64,000 nt of DNA from JBJMHZ01 sp045807125 (GCA_045807125.1 JBJMHZ010000026.1:124001-188000); one strand, 5' to 3'. Shown: positions 35,067-47,444, numbered from the stretch's first letter. Notes: generated by a model from the sequence alone, not told the origin. A program made the numbers and translations.

Positions 35067-35954
35067 GTGTCGCTCACCACGCATGGCACCGGGATGGGCA
35101 CGGTCATCTCCGGGTTCGACGCAACGACCGCGACCGACGAGGACCTGGCCGCGCTCAAGGGCTCGGTCCACTCGGAGAAGATCCTCGTGCTGAAGGATCA
35201 GCACCTCTCGCCCAAGGAGTTCGTGGCCCTGGGCCGGCGCCTCGGTCAGGTGGAGCGCTACTACGAGCCCATGTACTGGCACCCCGAGGAGCCGGACATC
35301 TTCGTCTCCTCCAACGTCCCGGCCGACGGCCAGCAGGTCGGCGTCCCGCGCACCGGGATGTTCTGGCACGCCGACTACATGTTCATGCCGCACCCGTTCG
35401 GGCTGACCATCATCTACCCGCAGGTCGTCCCCACGACCAACCGCGGCACCTACTTCATCGACATGGGACGCGCCTACGAGCGCCTGCCGGAGGAGCTGCG
35501 CAACGCGGCGGACGGCCTCCTGTGCACGCACAGCCCCCGGCGGTACTTCAAGATCCGGCCCACCGACGTCTACCGCCCGATGGGCGAGGTCCTCGACGAC
35601 ATCGAGCGCGAGACGCCGCCGGTGGTCCACCCGGCCGTCATCGTCCACCCGGTCACCGGCGAGCGCATCCTCTACATGAGCATCGCCGTGACCATGGGTC
35701 TCATGGACCGCGACGGCAACCCGGCGGACCCCACGCTGCTGCGGCGGCTGCTCGAGGCCGTCGGCCAGCTCGACGACACGCTGACCCACCCCAACGTCTA
35801 CCTGCAGACGTTCGAGAAGGGCGACCTGCTCATCTGGGACAACCGCTCCCTGGTGCACCGCGCCCTGCACGCGGCCAAGCCCGAGCCGACCGCGTCGTTC
35901 CGCGTCACGGTCCACGACGAGCACCCCTTCTACGAGGGCTTCGTGGCTCCCTGA
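35067..35954 (+). CDS. Isonitrile-forming Fe(II)/2-oxoglutarate oxidase (ScoE/Rv0097 family)
   Basis: This 295-residue TauD-fold enzyme closely follows the pattern I remember for Rv0097 and ScoE, which convert an N-carboxymethyl (glycyl) beta-amino acyl group into an isonitrile with loss of CO2. Conserved blocks are LVLKDQHLSPKEF, RYYEPMY (65-70), FWHADYMFMP with the metal ligands H101 and D103, RGTYFID, YFKIRPTDVYRPMGEV with the conserved Lys at 162, the distal ligand in LVHRALH (H264), and the 2-oxoglutarate Arg in SFRVTVHD (R279). The GTG at 35067, with GGAGGAA upstream, is preferred to an earlier ATG at 34974. It heads the plus-strand operon and is followed 32 bp later by the FcoT-like gene, as in Rv0097-Rv0098. 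General TauD activity is the alternative but much less likely given the context. Confidence 0.9.
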   Translation: MSLTTHGTGMGTVISGFDATTATDEDLAALKGSVHSEKILVLKDQHLSPKEFVALGRRLGQVERYYEPMYWHPEEPDIFVSSNVPADGQQVGVPRTGMFWHADYMFMPHPFGLTIIYPQVVPTTNRGTYFIDMGRAYERLPEELRNAADGLLCTHSPRRYFKIRPTDVYRPMGEVLDDIERETPPVVHPAVIVHPVTGERILYMSIAVTMGLMDRDGNPADPTLLRRLLEAVGQLDDTLTHPNVYLQTFEKGDLLIWDNRSLVHRALHAAKPEPTASFRVTVHDEHPFYEGFVAP

Positions 35955-35986
35955 CCGACCTATCGGAAGCGAGTCGAACCGCTGCC

Positions 35987-36565
35987 ATGACCGCCATCGA
36001 CGCTTCAGCCACCAGCCCGGTGCCGCAGCGGGTCGAGCACCCGACCGACGTGTCGCTGCTCGCCCACGTCATGCGGGTCTACAAGCCCGACTGCCGCTAC
36101 CTGCGGACGGCCACCGTCGGAACCGACGAGAAAGGGCGCACCGTCGCTCGCTGCACCTTCGGCATCCCGGCGCCCTTCTACATCGACGACACCGGCCACT
36201 TCAATGCCGTCGAGTTCAACCTCTGCTACAACCAGATGCTCTACTACTCCGTGGCGAAGAGCGTCAAGGAGGGCATGACGCCGCCGTTCGCGCGGTGGTC
36301 GATGGACGACTACTGGCGCAGGCAGCTGCCCGACTTCCTCATCGTCGACTTCCACAGCACCTTCAGCAAGGGCGTGCGGGCGCACCACTTCTACGGCGAG
36401 CTGACGTTCGAGCACGTGCGCGAGAGCGCCGGCGGCCGGAACTGGTCACCGATGATCGTGGCCGACACGACGTGCCGGTACTGGGACGACCACGGTGGGC
36501 ACTGCAAGGGCGAGGTGCGCGCCGTCGTCGTCAACCCGCCACGCCCCCGACTCGAGGCGGGGTGA
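35987..36565 (+). CDS. FcoT/ScoD-like thioesterase-fold enzyme of isonitrile biosynthesis (Rv0098 family)
   Basis: This 192-residue hot-dog-fold protein closely resembles Rv0098 (FcoT) and ScoD. Diagnostic blocks are DCRYLRTATV, then TGHFNAVEFNLCYNQMLYY (69-87), RWSMDDYWRRQLPDFLI and CRYWDDHGG. In the known pathway this enzyme adds glycine to an alpha,beta-unsaturated acyl-ACP by Michael addition and can release the acid. It lies between the ScoE-like oxidase and an ACP gene 6 bp downstream, so it very likely acts on that carrier. The start is ATG at 35987. No truncation or missing block is seen. Confidence 0.9.
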   Translation: MTAIDASATSPVPQRVEHPTDVSLLAHVMRVYKPDCRYLRTATVGTDEKGRTVARCTFGIPAPFYIDDTGHFNAVEFNLCYNQMLYYSVAKSVKEGMTPPFARWSMDDYWRRQLPDFLIVDFHSTFSKGVRAHHFYGELTFEHVRESAGGRNWSPMIVADTTCRYWDDHGGHCKGEVRAVVVNPPRPRLEAG

Positions 36566-36571
36566 CGCGCG

Positions 36572-36985
36572 ATGGCAGCCGACCAGATGACCCCCTGGCT
36601 CCGTGGCCTCGCCGTCACCCCGCTCTCGGAGCGCACCAAGCTGCTCGAGGAGCTGGTGGTCGGGGAGTTCCGCAGCGCGTTGCTCCTGACCGACGGCGAG
36701 GAGCTCGCCTGGGACGAGAACTACTTCGACCGGGGCCTCACCTCGCTCGGTGAGGTGCAGATCCAGCAGACGCTCGAGACCGAGCTCGGCCGGGCGATCG
36801 ACATCACGATCCTGATGAGCAACCCGACCATCGGTCATCTCCTCGCTCACCTGCGGGCCGAGGTGCTCGGAGACCTCTTCGCCCAACCGACGGGGCAGCC
36901 GGCGGGCGAGACCGCCGAGGCGCATCCGGCCGCCGTGCCGAAGCGCTTGGTCGACGACGTGCTGAAGGACCTGTACGCGTCCTAG
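36572..36985 (+). CDS. Acyl carrier protein with long C-terminal extension
   Basis: This 137-residue protein has a carrier domain at about 25-95 and the phosphopantetheine Ser in FDRGLTSLGEV (S58). The tail (about 100-137) is Gly/Ala/Pro-rich and ends in a short predicted helix, PKRLVDDVLKDLYAS, which might dock to the PKS encoded next. Rv0100/ScoB carriers are shorter, and the sequence looks more like a PKS-type ACP. It follows the FcoT-like gene by 6 bp and precedes the PKS by about 50 bp. It may carry the acyl chain during isonitrile formation or deliver it to the ketosynthase. Confidence 0.88.
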   Translation: MAADQMTPWLRGLAVTPLSERTKLLEELVVGEFRSALLLTDGEELAWDENYFDRGLTSLGEVQIQQTLETELGRAIDITILMSNPTIGHLLAHLRAEVLGDLFAQPTGQPAGETAEAHPAAVPKRLVDDVLKDLYAS

Positions 36986-37036
36986 AGCCATCGCCCCGGC
37001 GACCGATCACGCGGCACGAAGCGAAAGCGAGCGCGC

Positions 37037-40857
<3,821 letters not shown>

Positions 40858-40861
<4 letters not shown>

Positions 40862-42456
40862 GCAGGGTGAGCAGAGTGATGGATCGTTCGACGTACTTCC
40901 CGGAGCTGCAGACCGTGCAGGACATCACGGCCCTGCACGCGCGACGCGACCCCGGCCGCGTCGCCCTCGAGTGCGAGAGCAGGACGGTCACCTACCGGCA
41001 GCTGCACGAGGAGAGCAACCGCGCGGCGCATGCGCTGCTGGCCGCCGGCGCCGGCACCGGCTCCCGCGTCGGCTACCTGGGCAAGGAGTCGGAGCACTAC
41101 TACGAGATCCTCGTCGCCTGCGCCAAGAGCGGCGCCGTCCTCGTGCCGATCAACTGGCGGCTGACCGCCTTCGAGCTTCAGCACATCCTGCGGGACTCGG
41201 GCGCCGAGGTGCTGTTCGTCGAGCCGGAGCTCCTGCCGACCGTCACCGCTTGCGGCGAGCTGCCCTGCCTGCGCGTGCTCGTCGAGGTTGAGGCGCCTGG
41301 CGACCCCTCGTCCGGCTACCTCGCCTGGAAGGCCGGCAGCCCCACCGCCGACCTGCGTCCGGGCACCGGTCCGGACGACGCGCTGGCGCAGCTGTACACG
41401 AGCGGCACCACCGGGCTGCCGAAGGGCGTCGTCCTCGCGCATCGGTCGTTCTTCCGCATCCGGGACGCGCTCGCCTCGAAGGACCTGCGCTGGATCGACT
41501 GGCAGGAGACCGATCGCAGCCTCATCAGCGTTCCCGGCTTCCACATCGGTGGGCTGTGGTGGTCGTTGCAGGGCCTCGCCGCCGGAGTCACCAACGTCAT
41601 CATGCGAGCCTTCGTGAGCCGCGACGCCGTCGAGCTGATCCGGGGCGGGGTCACCACCACCCTCGTCGTCCCGGCCATGCTCCAGATGATCCTCGCCGAG
41701 CCCGGCATCGGCCGTGACGACTTCCGGTCCCTGCGCAAGCTCGTCTACGGCGGCTCACCGATCTCCGAGACCCTGCTCACGCGCGGGATCGAGCTCATGG
41801 AGTGCGACTTCGCGCAGGTCTACGGGCTCACCGAGACCGGCAACACGGCCATCTGCCTTCCGCCGGAGGACCACGTCGTCGGCAGTCACCGGCTGAAGGC
41901 CGCCGGGCTCCCCTACCCCTGCGTGGACGTCAAGGTGGTCGACGCGAACGGCGCGCCGTTGCCCCCTGGCGAGGTGGGCGAGGTCGTCCTCCGCACGCCG
42001 GCCGCGATGCTGGAGTACTGGCGGCTCGCGGAAGCGACCGACGCCACCCTCGTGGACGGATGGATCCGCACGGGCGATGCCGGATACCTGGATGAGGACG
42101 GCTATCTCTACATCAGCGACCGGATCAAGGACGCCATCATCGTCGCCGGCGAGAACGTCTATCCGGCCGAGGTCGAGAACGCCCTGTGCCGGCACGAGGC
42201 CGTGGCGGAGTGCGCGGTCATCGGCGTGCCGCACGAGCGCTGGGGCGAGGCGATCCACGCCTACGTCGTCCTGCGGCCCGGTCAGGAGGCGACCCCGAAC
42301 CAGCTGACGCTGGCCATGCGCGGCTGGATCGCCGACTTCAAGATTCCCACGAGCTTCGAGCTGATCGACCGGATCCCGAGGAACCCCAGCGGCAAGGTGC
42401 TGCGCCGATCGCTTCGCGAGCGGTTCTGGGCGGGTCGCGACCGGCAGGTGAACTGA
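40858..42456 (+). CDS. Acyl ligase, FadD10/ScoC-like (Rv0099 family)
   Basis: This 532-residue adenylate-forming enzyme most resembles FadD10/ScoC, which activates a fatty acid and loads it onto the pathway ACP instead of CoA. Motifs are LYTSGTTGLPKGVVLAHRSF, VPGFHIGGLWW (the HIGGLWW block is shared with FadD10), YGGSPISETL, AQVYGLTETGNTAICLPP, GWIRTGDAGYLDEDG and the C-terminal Lys in RNPSGKVLRRSL. The first GTG overlaps the PKS stop (GTGA). An ATG at 40879 is an alternative start. Coupling to the PKS gene and the nearby ScoD and ScoE homologues support the isonitrile assignment. Confidence 0.88.
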
Positions 42457-42475
42457 TGACCGAAAGGGGAGCATC

Positions 42476-43489
42476 ATGACGGCCGCGGTCCTGTGCGGGC
42501 TGGGGGGCTACCTGCCTCCGCGCGTCGTGACCAACGACGAGGTGGCCCGCGACCTGCACATCACGGACGAGTGGATCTACGCCAGGACCGGAATCCGCCA
42601 GCGGTACTGGTGCGATCCGGGCGTCGCCACGTCGGACCTCGCGGTCGAGGCCGGTGCACGGGCGCTGCGGTCGGCGGGGCTGGCGGCCACCGACATGGTG
42701 CTGCTCGCGACCGCATCGCCCGACCACCAGATGCCGGCGACCGCTCCCGCCGTCGCCGCGCGACTCGGCATGACGGGCGTGCCAGCGCTCGACCTCAACG
42801 CTGCCTGCTCCGGCTTCGTGTACGCGCTGGCCGTCGGAGCGGGTCTCGTGCGAGGCGGCCTGGCCGAGACGCTCCTGGTCATCGGAGCCGACGCGCTGTC
42901 GTTCTTCCTCGACCCGACGGACCGGATGGTGCGCTTGCTGTTCGGGGACGGCGCCGGAGCCGTCGTGCTGCGCCGGGGCGATCCGGCCGAGCCGGGCGCG
43001 CTCAACAGCTTCGATCTCGGCAGCGACGGCGATCGGCACGACTTCATCATCATCCCCGGGACGGGGTCGCGACAGCGCTCGCACGGCGTCACGACCGACC
43101 CGTCAGGAAGCTACGTCCGGATGCAAGGCCGTGACACGTTCGTGACTGCCGTCCGGCGGATGACCGCATCGTCGCGGGCCGTGCTCGCGCGCGACGGACG
43201 CGACGTCGCCGACGTCGACCGCGTCGTCGCCCATCAAGCGAACGCCCGCATCCTGCATGCCCTGGCCGAGGCTCTAGGCCTGCCTGCGGACCGCCTCGTC
43301 GCGAACATCGACCGGGTCGGGAACACCTCGGCGGCCTCGATCCCACTGGCGCTCGTCGACGGCTGCACCTCTGGCGCGCTCGAGGAAGGCTCGTACGTGC
43401 TGCTCACCTCCTTCGGCGCCGGACTGGCATGGGGCTCCGCCGTGCTGTCCTGGCCGAAGGTCCGACTGGACGATGAAGGGACCACATGA
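42476..43489 (+). CDS. Beta-ketoacyl-ACP synthase III (FabH-like)
   Basis: This 337-residue KAS III has a complete Cys-His-Asn triad: LNAACSGF (C111), VVAHQANARIL (H253) and VGNTSAASIP (N283), plus LFGDGAGAVVL. Such enzymes condense an acyl-CoA starter with malonyl-ACP, or act as acyl transferases in secondary metabolism. The ATG has AAGGGGAGC upstream. Its stop overlaps the ATG of the next ACP gene, so the two are coupled. KAS III is not part of the characterised five-gene isonitrile set that I know. Here it may make the short starter acyl chain. Confidence 0.93.
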   Translation: MTAAVLCGLGGYLPPRVVTNDEVARDLHITDEWIYARTGIRQRYWCDPGVATSDLAVEAGARALRSAGLAATDMVLLATASPDHQMPATAPAVAARLGMTGVPALDLNAACSGFVYALAVGAGLVRGGLAETLLVIGADALSFFLDPTDRMVRLLFGDGAGAVVLRRGDPAEPGALNSFDLGSDGDRHDFIIIPGTGSRQRSHGVTTDPSGSYVRMQGRDTFVTAVRRMTASSRAVLARDGRDVADVDRVVAHQANARILHALAEALGLPADRLVANIDRVGNTSAASIPLALVDGCTSGALEEGSYVLLTSFGAGLAWGSAVLSWPKVRLDDEGTT

Positions 43490-43728
43490 TGAAGGAGATC
43501 AGCGAGCGCGTGCTGGCTGTCCTGGCCGCCCGCTGCGACATCCCGGCTGCCGACCTGAGCGAGCGGACCCTGATCTCCTCGCTGGGCTTGGACTCCTTGA
43601 CGCTCATGGAGGTCAGCTTGTCGCTCGAGCACGAGCTGCGGAGGCCCGTCGACGACGGCGCCTTCGCGCAGGCCGAGACGGTGGGCGACCTGGTACGTGC
43701 GATGGAGTGGTCGCCCTCGCCCGCGTGA
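43486..43728 (+). CDS. Acyl carrier protein
   Basis: This 80-residue carrier has the phosphopantetheine site SLGLDSLTLMEV (S37). It follows KAS III with a 4-bp overlap, and a second ATG three bases later is possible. Its compact size resembles ScoB/Rv0100 and FAS-type ACPs. It is the last gene of the plus-strand operon and probably carries either the KAS III product or the substrate of the ScoC-like ligase. The cluster has this ACP, the 137-residue ACP and the PKS ACP, so carrier assignments are open. Confidence 0.92.
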   Translation: MMKEISERVLAVLAARCDIPAADLSERTLISSLGLDSLTLMEVSLSLEHELRRPVDDGAFAQAETVGDLVRAMEWSPSPA

Positions 43729-44058
43729 GCCGGTCCTCCGGCATCGGCGCAGCGTCGTCGACGGGCCCGCGTCAGTCGTCTCGCGGCGACGAGCGCACGA
43801 CCGTGGGCCTCGCCATCGGTGAACGGCACGAAGGTGATGAACGCGTCGCTCGTCCACGCCGTCGAGGCGAAGACGCCAACCAGGATGCATCTTTGCTTGA
43901 AGATGTGACTTCCAACGTTGACCCGCTGTGCTGCCGTGTCGTAAGACGGTATCGCTTCATCGCGTGAATCCGAGAGATCCGCCGAGACCGCACGGGCGCC
44001 GTCGGCGAGGTGATTTCACGCAGTAGCGAATTGACCCAGGCAGGGGGGCACGGGGACA
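43729..44058. promoter_or_regulatory. 330-bp intergenic region upstream of the LuxR-type regulator
   Basis: This lies between the last cluster operon gene and the regulator. It has an AT-richer core (43885-43980). TTGACC (43918-43923) and TAAGAC (43942-43947) with an 18-bp spacer form a candidate promoter about 110 nt before the regulator ATG. No protein-coding signal is seen. Confidence 0.35.
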
Positions 44059-44724
44059 ATGACGCTCAAGGTCTTGTTGTGCGACGAGCTACCGATCATC
44101 CGTGATGGGTTGCGGACGTTGCTCGAGCTCGAGCCAGACATCGAAGTGGTCGATGCGGTCGAGAGCGGCGTGCAGGCGATGATCTGCATCCGCAGCGAGC
44201 TTCCGCACGTGGTCGTCACAGGTCTCACGCTGCGCGGCATGTCCGGGCTCGAGCTGATCCGGCGCATCCAGCGCGAGGATCTCGACCCGCGGCCGCGGGT
44301 CGTCGTCTTCGCCATGAACGACAGCGACGAGATGGTCACCGACGTCCTGCATGCGGGCGTCAACGGGCTGCTCGTCAAGAGCGCGACGCGCGCGGACCTC
44401 AGCTCGGCAGTCCGCGCCGCCGCCGAGGGGTACACGACGCTCGCGCCCTGCGTCGCGCACCGGCTCGTCGACTGGTTCCGCCGCCGGGAGGCCGTGCCGC
44501 ACGAGGTGCTGCGCCCTCAGGTCGCGGCACTGACGTCCCGCGAGCGCCAGGTGCTCACGCTCGTCGCGCGCGGCATGTCGACCGAGGACGTGGCCGAGGA
44601 GCTCTCCATCGGCGTCACCACCGTGCGCACCCACGTCTACCGGCTGCGCACCAAGCTCGACGTGCGCGACCGCGCGCAGCTGGTGTCATTCGCCTACCGG
44701 GCGGGATTGATGCAGCCCGCCTGA
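44059..44724 (+). CDS. NarL/LuxR-type regulator with atypical receiver domain
   Basis: This 221-residue protein has a receiver-like domain (about 3-120) and a LuxR helix-turn-helix (about 155-221; LTSRERQVLTLVARGMSTEDV, VTTVRTHVYRLRTKL). The receiver keeps the acidic pair in LLCDELP and the Lys in LLVKSAT (K107), but where the phospho-acceptor Asp is expected the sequence reads VVVTGLTLRG (Gly55). It is therefore probably not controlled by phosphorylation and may respond to a ligand or to protein level, as in orphan atypical response regulators. No histidine kinase is nearby. Its position at the end of the cluster makes it the likely pathway regulator. It overlaps the convergent GNAT gene by 39 bp. 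Confidence 0.88.
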   Translation: MTLKVLLCDELPIIRDGLRTLLELEPDIEVVDAVESGVQAMICIRSELPHVVVTGLTLRGMSGLELIRRIQREDLDPRPRVVVFAMNDSDEMVTDVLHAGVNGLLVKSATRADLSSAVRAAAEGYTTLAPCVAHRLVDWFRRREAVPHEVLRPQVAALTSRERQVLTLVARGMSTEDVAEELSIGVTTVRTHVYRLRTKLDVRDRAQLVSFAYRAGLMQPA

Positions 44725-45339
44725 CGGCGGGCTCTCCGATCGCGCCGGTCGTGCACGCGACGATCGCCGGTCGCCGACGCTCACCTCCATGCGCGGTCGC
44801 CGCGGGCGCCTCCTCGCGACCTCGCGGAACCCGGCGGGCTCCAGCAGGCTCACCACTCCGTGGTACCCGGAGTCCGGGTGCACCGGCCCCAGGCGGTCGT
44901 CGACCGGGTACGCCTCGATCGTCGTGGCCCCGGTGGACCGCGCGTAGTCGACGGCTGCGCGCACGAGCGCCGTCGCCACGCCCTTGCCGCGGTGCGCAGG
45001 ATCGACGAAGAGGCAGACGAGGGACCAGACCGGAACGTCGTCCTCGCGGCGGGTGATCGGCGAGCGCAGCAGGCGGCCGTACTCCTCGCGCGGCGCCACC
45101 GAGCACCAGCCGGCAGGCGCTCCGTCGAGGTAGGCGAGGAGCCCGGGCACCTTGCCCTCGTCGACCATGCCCTTCAGCTTGGCGCGGTTGCCGGCTCCCC
45201 AACTGGCGTGCAGCTCGGCGCCCTTGCCACGGAAGTGCATGCACCAGCAGCCACGCACCGCACCGCCCTGCCCCAGCAGGGCCTCGACGTCGGGCCACCG
45301 CTTCGGGCTCACCGGATGCACGTCGATCCGGCTCGGCAT
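44686..45339 (-). CDS. GNAT family N-acetyltransferase
   Basis: About 217 residues with a GNAT core: VPVWSLVCLFVDPAHRGKGVATALVRAAVDYAR carries the acetyl-CoA loop (RGKGVA), and LEPAGFREVARRRPR ends the fold. A long Arg/Ser/Pro tail follows. The N-terminal CWCMHFRGKGAELH segment resembles a GNAT subgroup seen often in actinobacteria. The ATG at 45339 with GGGAG upstream is preferred to one 9 codons earlier. Its 3' end overlaps the LuxR gene. The substrate is unknown. A cluster of palindromes (45390-45421) lies about 50-80 bp upstream of the start. Confidence 0.8.
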   Translation of the reverse strand: MPSRIDVHPVSPKRWPDVEALLGQGGAVRGCWCMHFRGKGAELHASWGAGNRAKLKGMVDEGKVPGLLAYLDGAPAGWCSVAPREEYGRLLRSPITRREDDVPVWSLVCLFVDPAHRGKGVATALVRAAVDYARSTGATTIEAYPVDDRLGPVHPDSGYHGVVSLLEPAGFREVARRRPRRPRMEVSVGDRRSSRARPARSESPPSGGLHQSRPVGE

Positions 45340-45762
45340 CGCTCCCACCTCCCGGTCGCCCGGCACCGGAACGTCAGGGCCGGCGCCGGGTGGCTAGCCA
45401 CACTAGTGACCGGCCGTCACTCGGGCAACGGCTTCGCCCGCGCTCGCAGGGCTGGGCCGAGCGCGCCGTCGAGACGGCCGTCGTCGCTCCGTTGACATCG
45501 GCTCGACGCTCGTCGCTGCGCACGTCGCCGCGATCGGCGAGGAGTCGACGCGGCGCGGGTCACGAGTCCTCGTCACGGCCGACGGCACGCGCCCGTCCGG
45601 CGCTTACGTTGCCAGGTGCCGGAGCCCCTGGAAGCGCTGGGCCCGGGCACTGACGCATGCGCGCCGACCGTGCTGCACGGCCGGCGCGGTGCGCGGGGGG
45701 TCGCCGTCGGTCTCGGGCCTCGGGCTCGATGGCGGAGCGCAGTCGGGGGAAGGGACGGCACG
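45340..45762. other. 423-bp divergent intergenic region GNAT / LysR
   Basis: No supported gene is present. The left part holds nested palindromes (separate entry), the rest is GC-rich with no clear promoter hexamers. The divergent arrangement with a LysR-type gene is the classic layout in which the LysR protein controls its neighbour. Confidence 0.5.
45390..45421. promoter_or_regulatory. Cluster of nested palindromes upstream of GNAT gene
   Basis: GTGGCTAGCCAC (45390-45401) is a perfect 12-bp palindrome. It is followed at once by CACTAGTG (45401-45408), and then by AGTGAC-CGGCC-GTCACT (45405-45421). Three overlapping dyads in 32 bp, 50-80 bp upstream of the GNAT start, fit one or more operator sites. 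A regulator cannot be named. Confidence 0.45.
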
Positions 45763-46437
45763 ATGACGATCGCCACCATGCAGGGGGCCCTGGTGGCAGC
45801 CGCCCCAGCGCAAAGAGGCGTTGCGGACCTCGGGCTCACCCGGTTGCGCGCGTTCGTCTGCCTCGCGGACGAGCTGCACTTCGGGCGCGCGGCGCGGCGG
45901 CTCCACATCACCCAGCCGGCGCTCAGCCAGCAGATCTCGCGGCTCGAGAAGGAGGTCGCCACGCCCCTGCTGCGCCGCACGCACCGAGAGGTCTCCCTGA
46001 CGCCGGCCGGCCGCCACTTCCTCAAGGGCGCGCGCGCCGCGCTCGCGATCCTGGAGAGCAGCGTCGCGGCCGCCCGCCGGCACCAGGGCGAGCCGGAGCC
46101 GCTCGTCCTCAGCCACGTCACCGGCCCGCGGACGGAGGCCGACGCCTTCGTCGTCGCGCTGTGCCGTGCGCTCGAGGCGCGCCTGCTCCTGACCCGGGTC
46201 CTGCCCGTCCGGCACAGCGTCGAGGAGCACGTCGAGGCGCTCCGCGAGGGAAGCGCCTACCTCGGCCTGTGCCCGGACGCCGAGTCCGTCCCGGTCCACG
46301 GCCTGGACTGGACCGTCATCGCCCCGCCGGCTGCCACCACGCCACTGCGGCTCAGCTGGCCGTCGTGGGCCAGCCTGGTCGAGGCCGAGCGGCTCGTCCT
46401 CCTCGCGCAGCAGCTGATGCTCAGCCGCTCCGCGTGA
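45763..46437 (+). CDS. LysR-type regulator with shortened effector domain
   Basis: This 224-residue protein has an intact LysR winged helix (LGLTRLRAFVCLADELHFGRAA, LHITQPALSQQISRLEKEV, TPLLRRTHREVSLTPAGRHF). LysR proteins are normally about 300 residues. Here the effector region ends after the first subdomain, shortly after HGLDWTVIAPPAATTPLRLSW. It may be a natural short form or a truncation that leaves a DNA-binding protein without full ligand control. The ATG at 45763 is used, and a second ATG four codons later is also possible. It is divergent from the GNAT gene. Confidence 0.8.
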   Translation: MTIATMQGALVAAAPAQRGVADLGLTRLRAFVCLADELHFGRAARRLHITQPALSQQISRLEKEVATPLLRRTHREVSLTPAGRHFLKGARAALAILESSVAAARRHQGEPEPLVLSHVTGPRTEADAFVVALCRALEARLLLTRVLPVRHSVEEHVEALREGSAYLGLCPDAESVPVHGLDWTVIAPPAATTPLRLSWPSWASLVEAERLVLLAQQLMLSRSA

Positions 46438-46449
46438 GCCGGGGCGGTC

Positions 46450-46962
46450 TCAGGACGCGGTGTCGCGACGCCACTGCGGCCAGGGCACCGGCGGCCCTCC
46501 CGCGATCTGGTCGATGAACTGCCCCAGGTACCACCAGCGCAGCGCGCACTGGTCCGGCGGCGTCGCCAGGGTGAGCAGGTGCCGGCCGGAGCGGCAGTAC
46601 TCGTCGGCCTGGTCGAGCAGCTCGCCGAGGTGCTGCGCCGCCGGCCCCACGGCGCGCGGTATCTCGTACCACAGGTCGACGCTGTCCAGCCCGTCGGCCG
46701 CCGCCTTGGCCAGGCGCTCCTCCGGCCCCGCGCTGAACGCGCCGTAGCTCGCGGTCAGCTCCTCGACCAGGCTCACGAGCCGGGCCGGCACCTCGTGCTC
46801 GCTGCCGGCCTGCTGCGCCGCGGCGACGAGGGTGAACTCGCGCATCAGCTCGTCGCCGTGCTCGGCAGAGCGCGCCCAGAGCGCGACGGGAACCTCGAGC
46901 AGGCGCACGCCGACGAGCTCGTCGCCAGCCTCGTCGGGCCGGTCCCCGCCCGGCTCGCTCAC
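46450..46962 (-). CDS. Uncharacterised protein coupled to an RsbW-like ATPase
   Basis: This 170-residue soluble protein has mostly helical content and includes VRLLEVPVALWARSAEHGDEL, then LMREFTLVAAAQ and a Trp/Tyr-rich end (ALRWWYLGQFIDQIAGG). I have seen similar LWARSxEHxDELxREF proteins beside actinobacterial anti-sigma-like ATPases but know no function. Its GTG start overlaps the ATPase stop (GTGA), so the two are translated together and probably interact. No catalytic motif, signal peptide or membrane span is seen. Confidence 0.75.
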   Translation of the reverse strand: MSEPGGDRPDEAGDELVGVRLLEVPVALWARSAEHGDELMREFTLVAAAQQAGSEHEVPARLVSLVEELTASYGAFSAGPEERLAKAAADGLDSVDLWYEIPRAVGPAAQHLGELLDQADEYCRSGRHLLTLATPPDQCALRWWYLGQFIDQIAGGPPVPWPQWRRDTAS

Positions 46963-47444
46963 GCCGCCCTCGCCAGGACGGCCCCCCCGTTGCCGGGCGG
47001 CTGCTCGACCGGCTTGCCGATCAGGTCGGCGAGGGCGCCGAGGTCGGGATCGTCGAAGGCCCCCGGCGATTCGGCGGTGAGCTCGCACCAGACGGTCTTG
47101 CGCTCGCCGTCGAGGCTGACGCCCCAGCGGCCCGCCAGCCGCTCGACGAGGGCGAGCCCCCGGCCGGTGGTCGCCTCGTCGGAGTAGCGCCGGCGCACCG
47201 GCCGGCGCGGCGAGGTGTCGGTGACCGAGATGCGCAGGACGCCGCCGTCGAGCGAGAGGCCGAGGACGAATGCCGTACGGGCATGGATCACCGCGTTGGT
47301 GACCAGCTCGCTCACGACCTGGGCGGCGGTCCACTCGTAGTCGTCGGCATGCCAGTAGGTCAGCAGCTCCCTGACGAATCGCCGCGCGGCCGCCACGCTG
47401 CGCAGGTCCGCCTGCAGGCGGCGCTCCTCAGCTGGCACGGGCAC
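46959..47444 (-). CDS. RsbW-like anti-sigma/serine kinase ATPase
   Basis: This 161-residue HATPase_c protein is of the anti-sigma-factor kinase type. The N-box is VVSELVTNAVIHARTAF, then LRISVTDTS as the G1 region and GRGLALVERLAGRWGVS as the G2 box. The C-terminus is extended by about 40 residues. It would bind ATP and phosphorylate a STAS partner or sequester a sigma factor. It overlaps the downstream unknown gene by 4 bp and lies 48 bp downstream of a PP2C phosphatase, giving the kinase-phosphatase pair of a partner-switch. No STAS protein is in the window. Confidence 0.88.
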   Translation of the reverse strand: MPVPAEERRLQADLRSVAAARRFVRELLTYWHADDYEWTAAQVVSELVTNAVIHARTAFVLGLSLDGGVLRISVTDTSPRRPVRRRYSDEATTGRGLALVERLAGRWGVSLDGERKTVWCELTAESPGAFDDPDLGALADLIGKPVEQPPGNGGAVLARAA

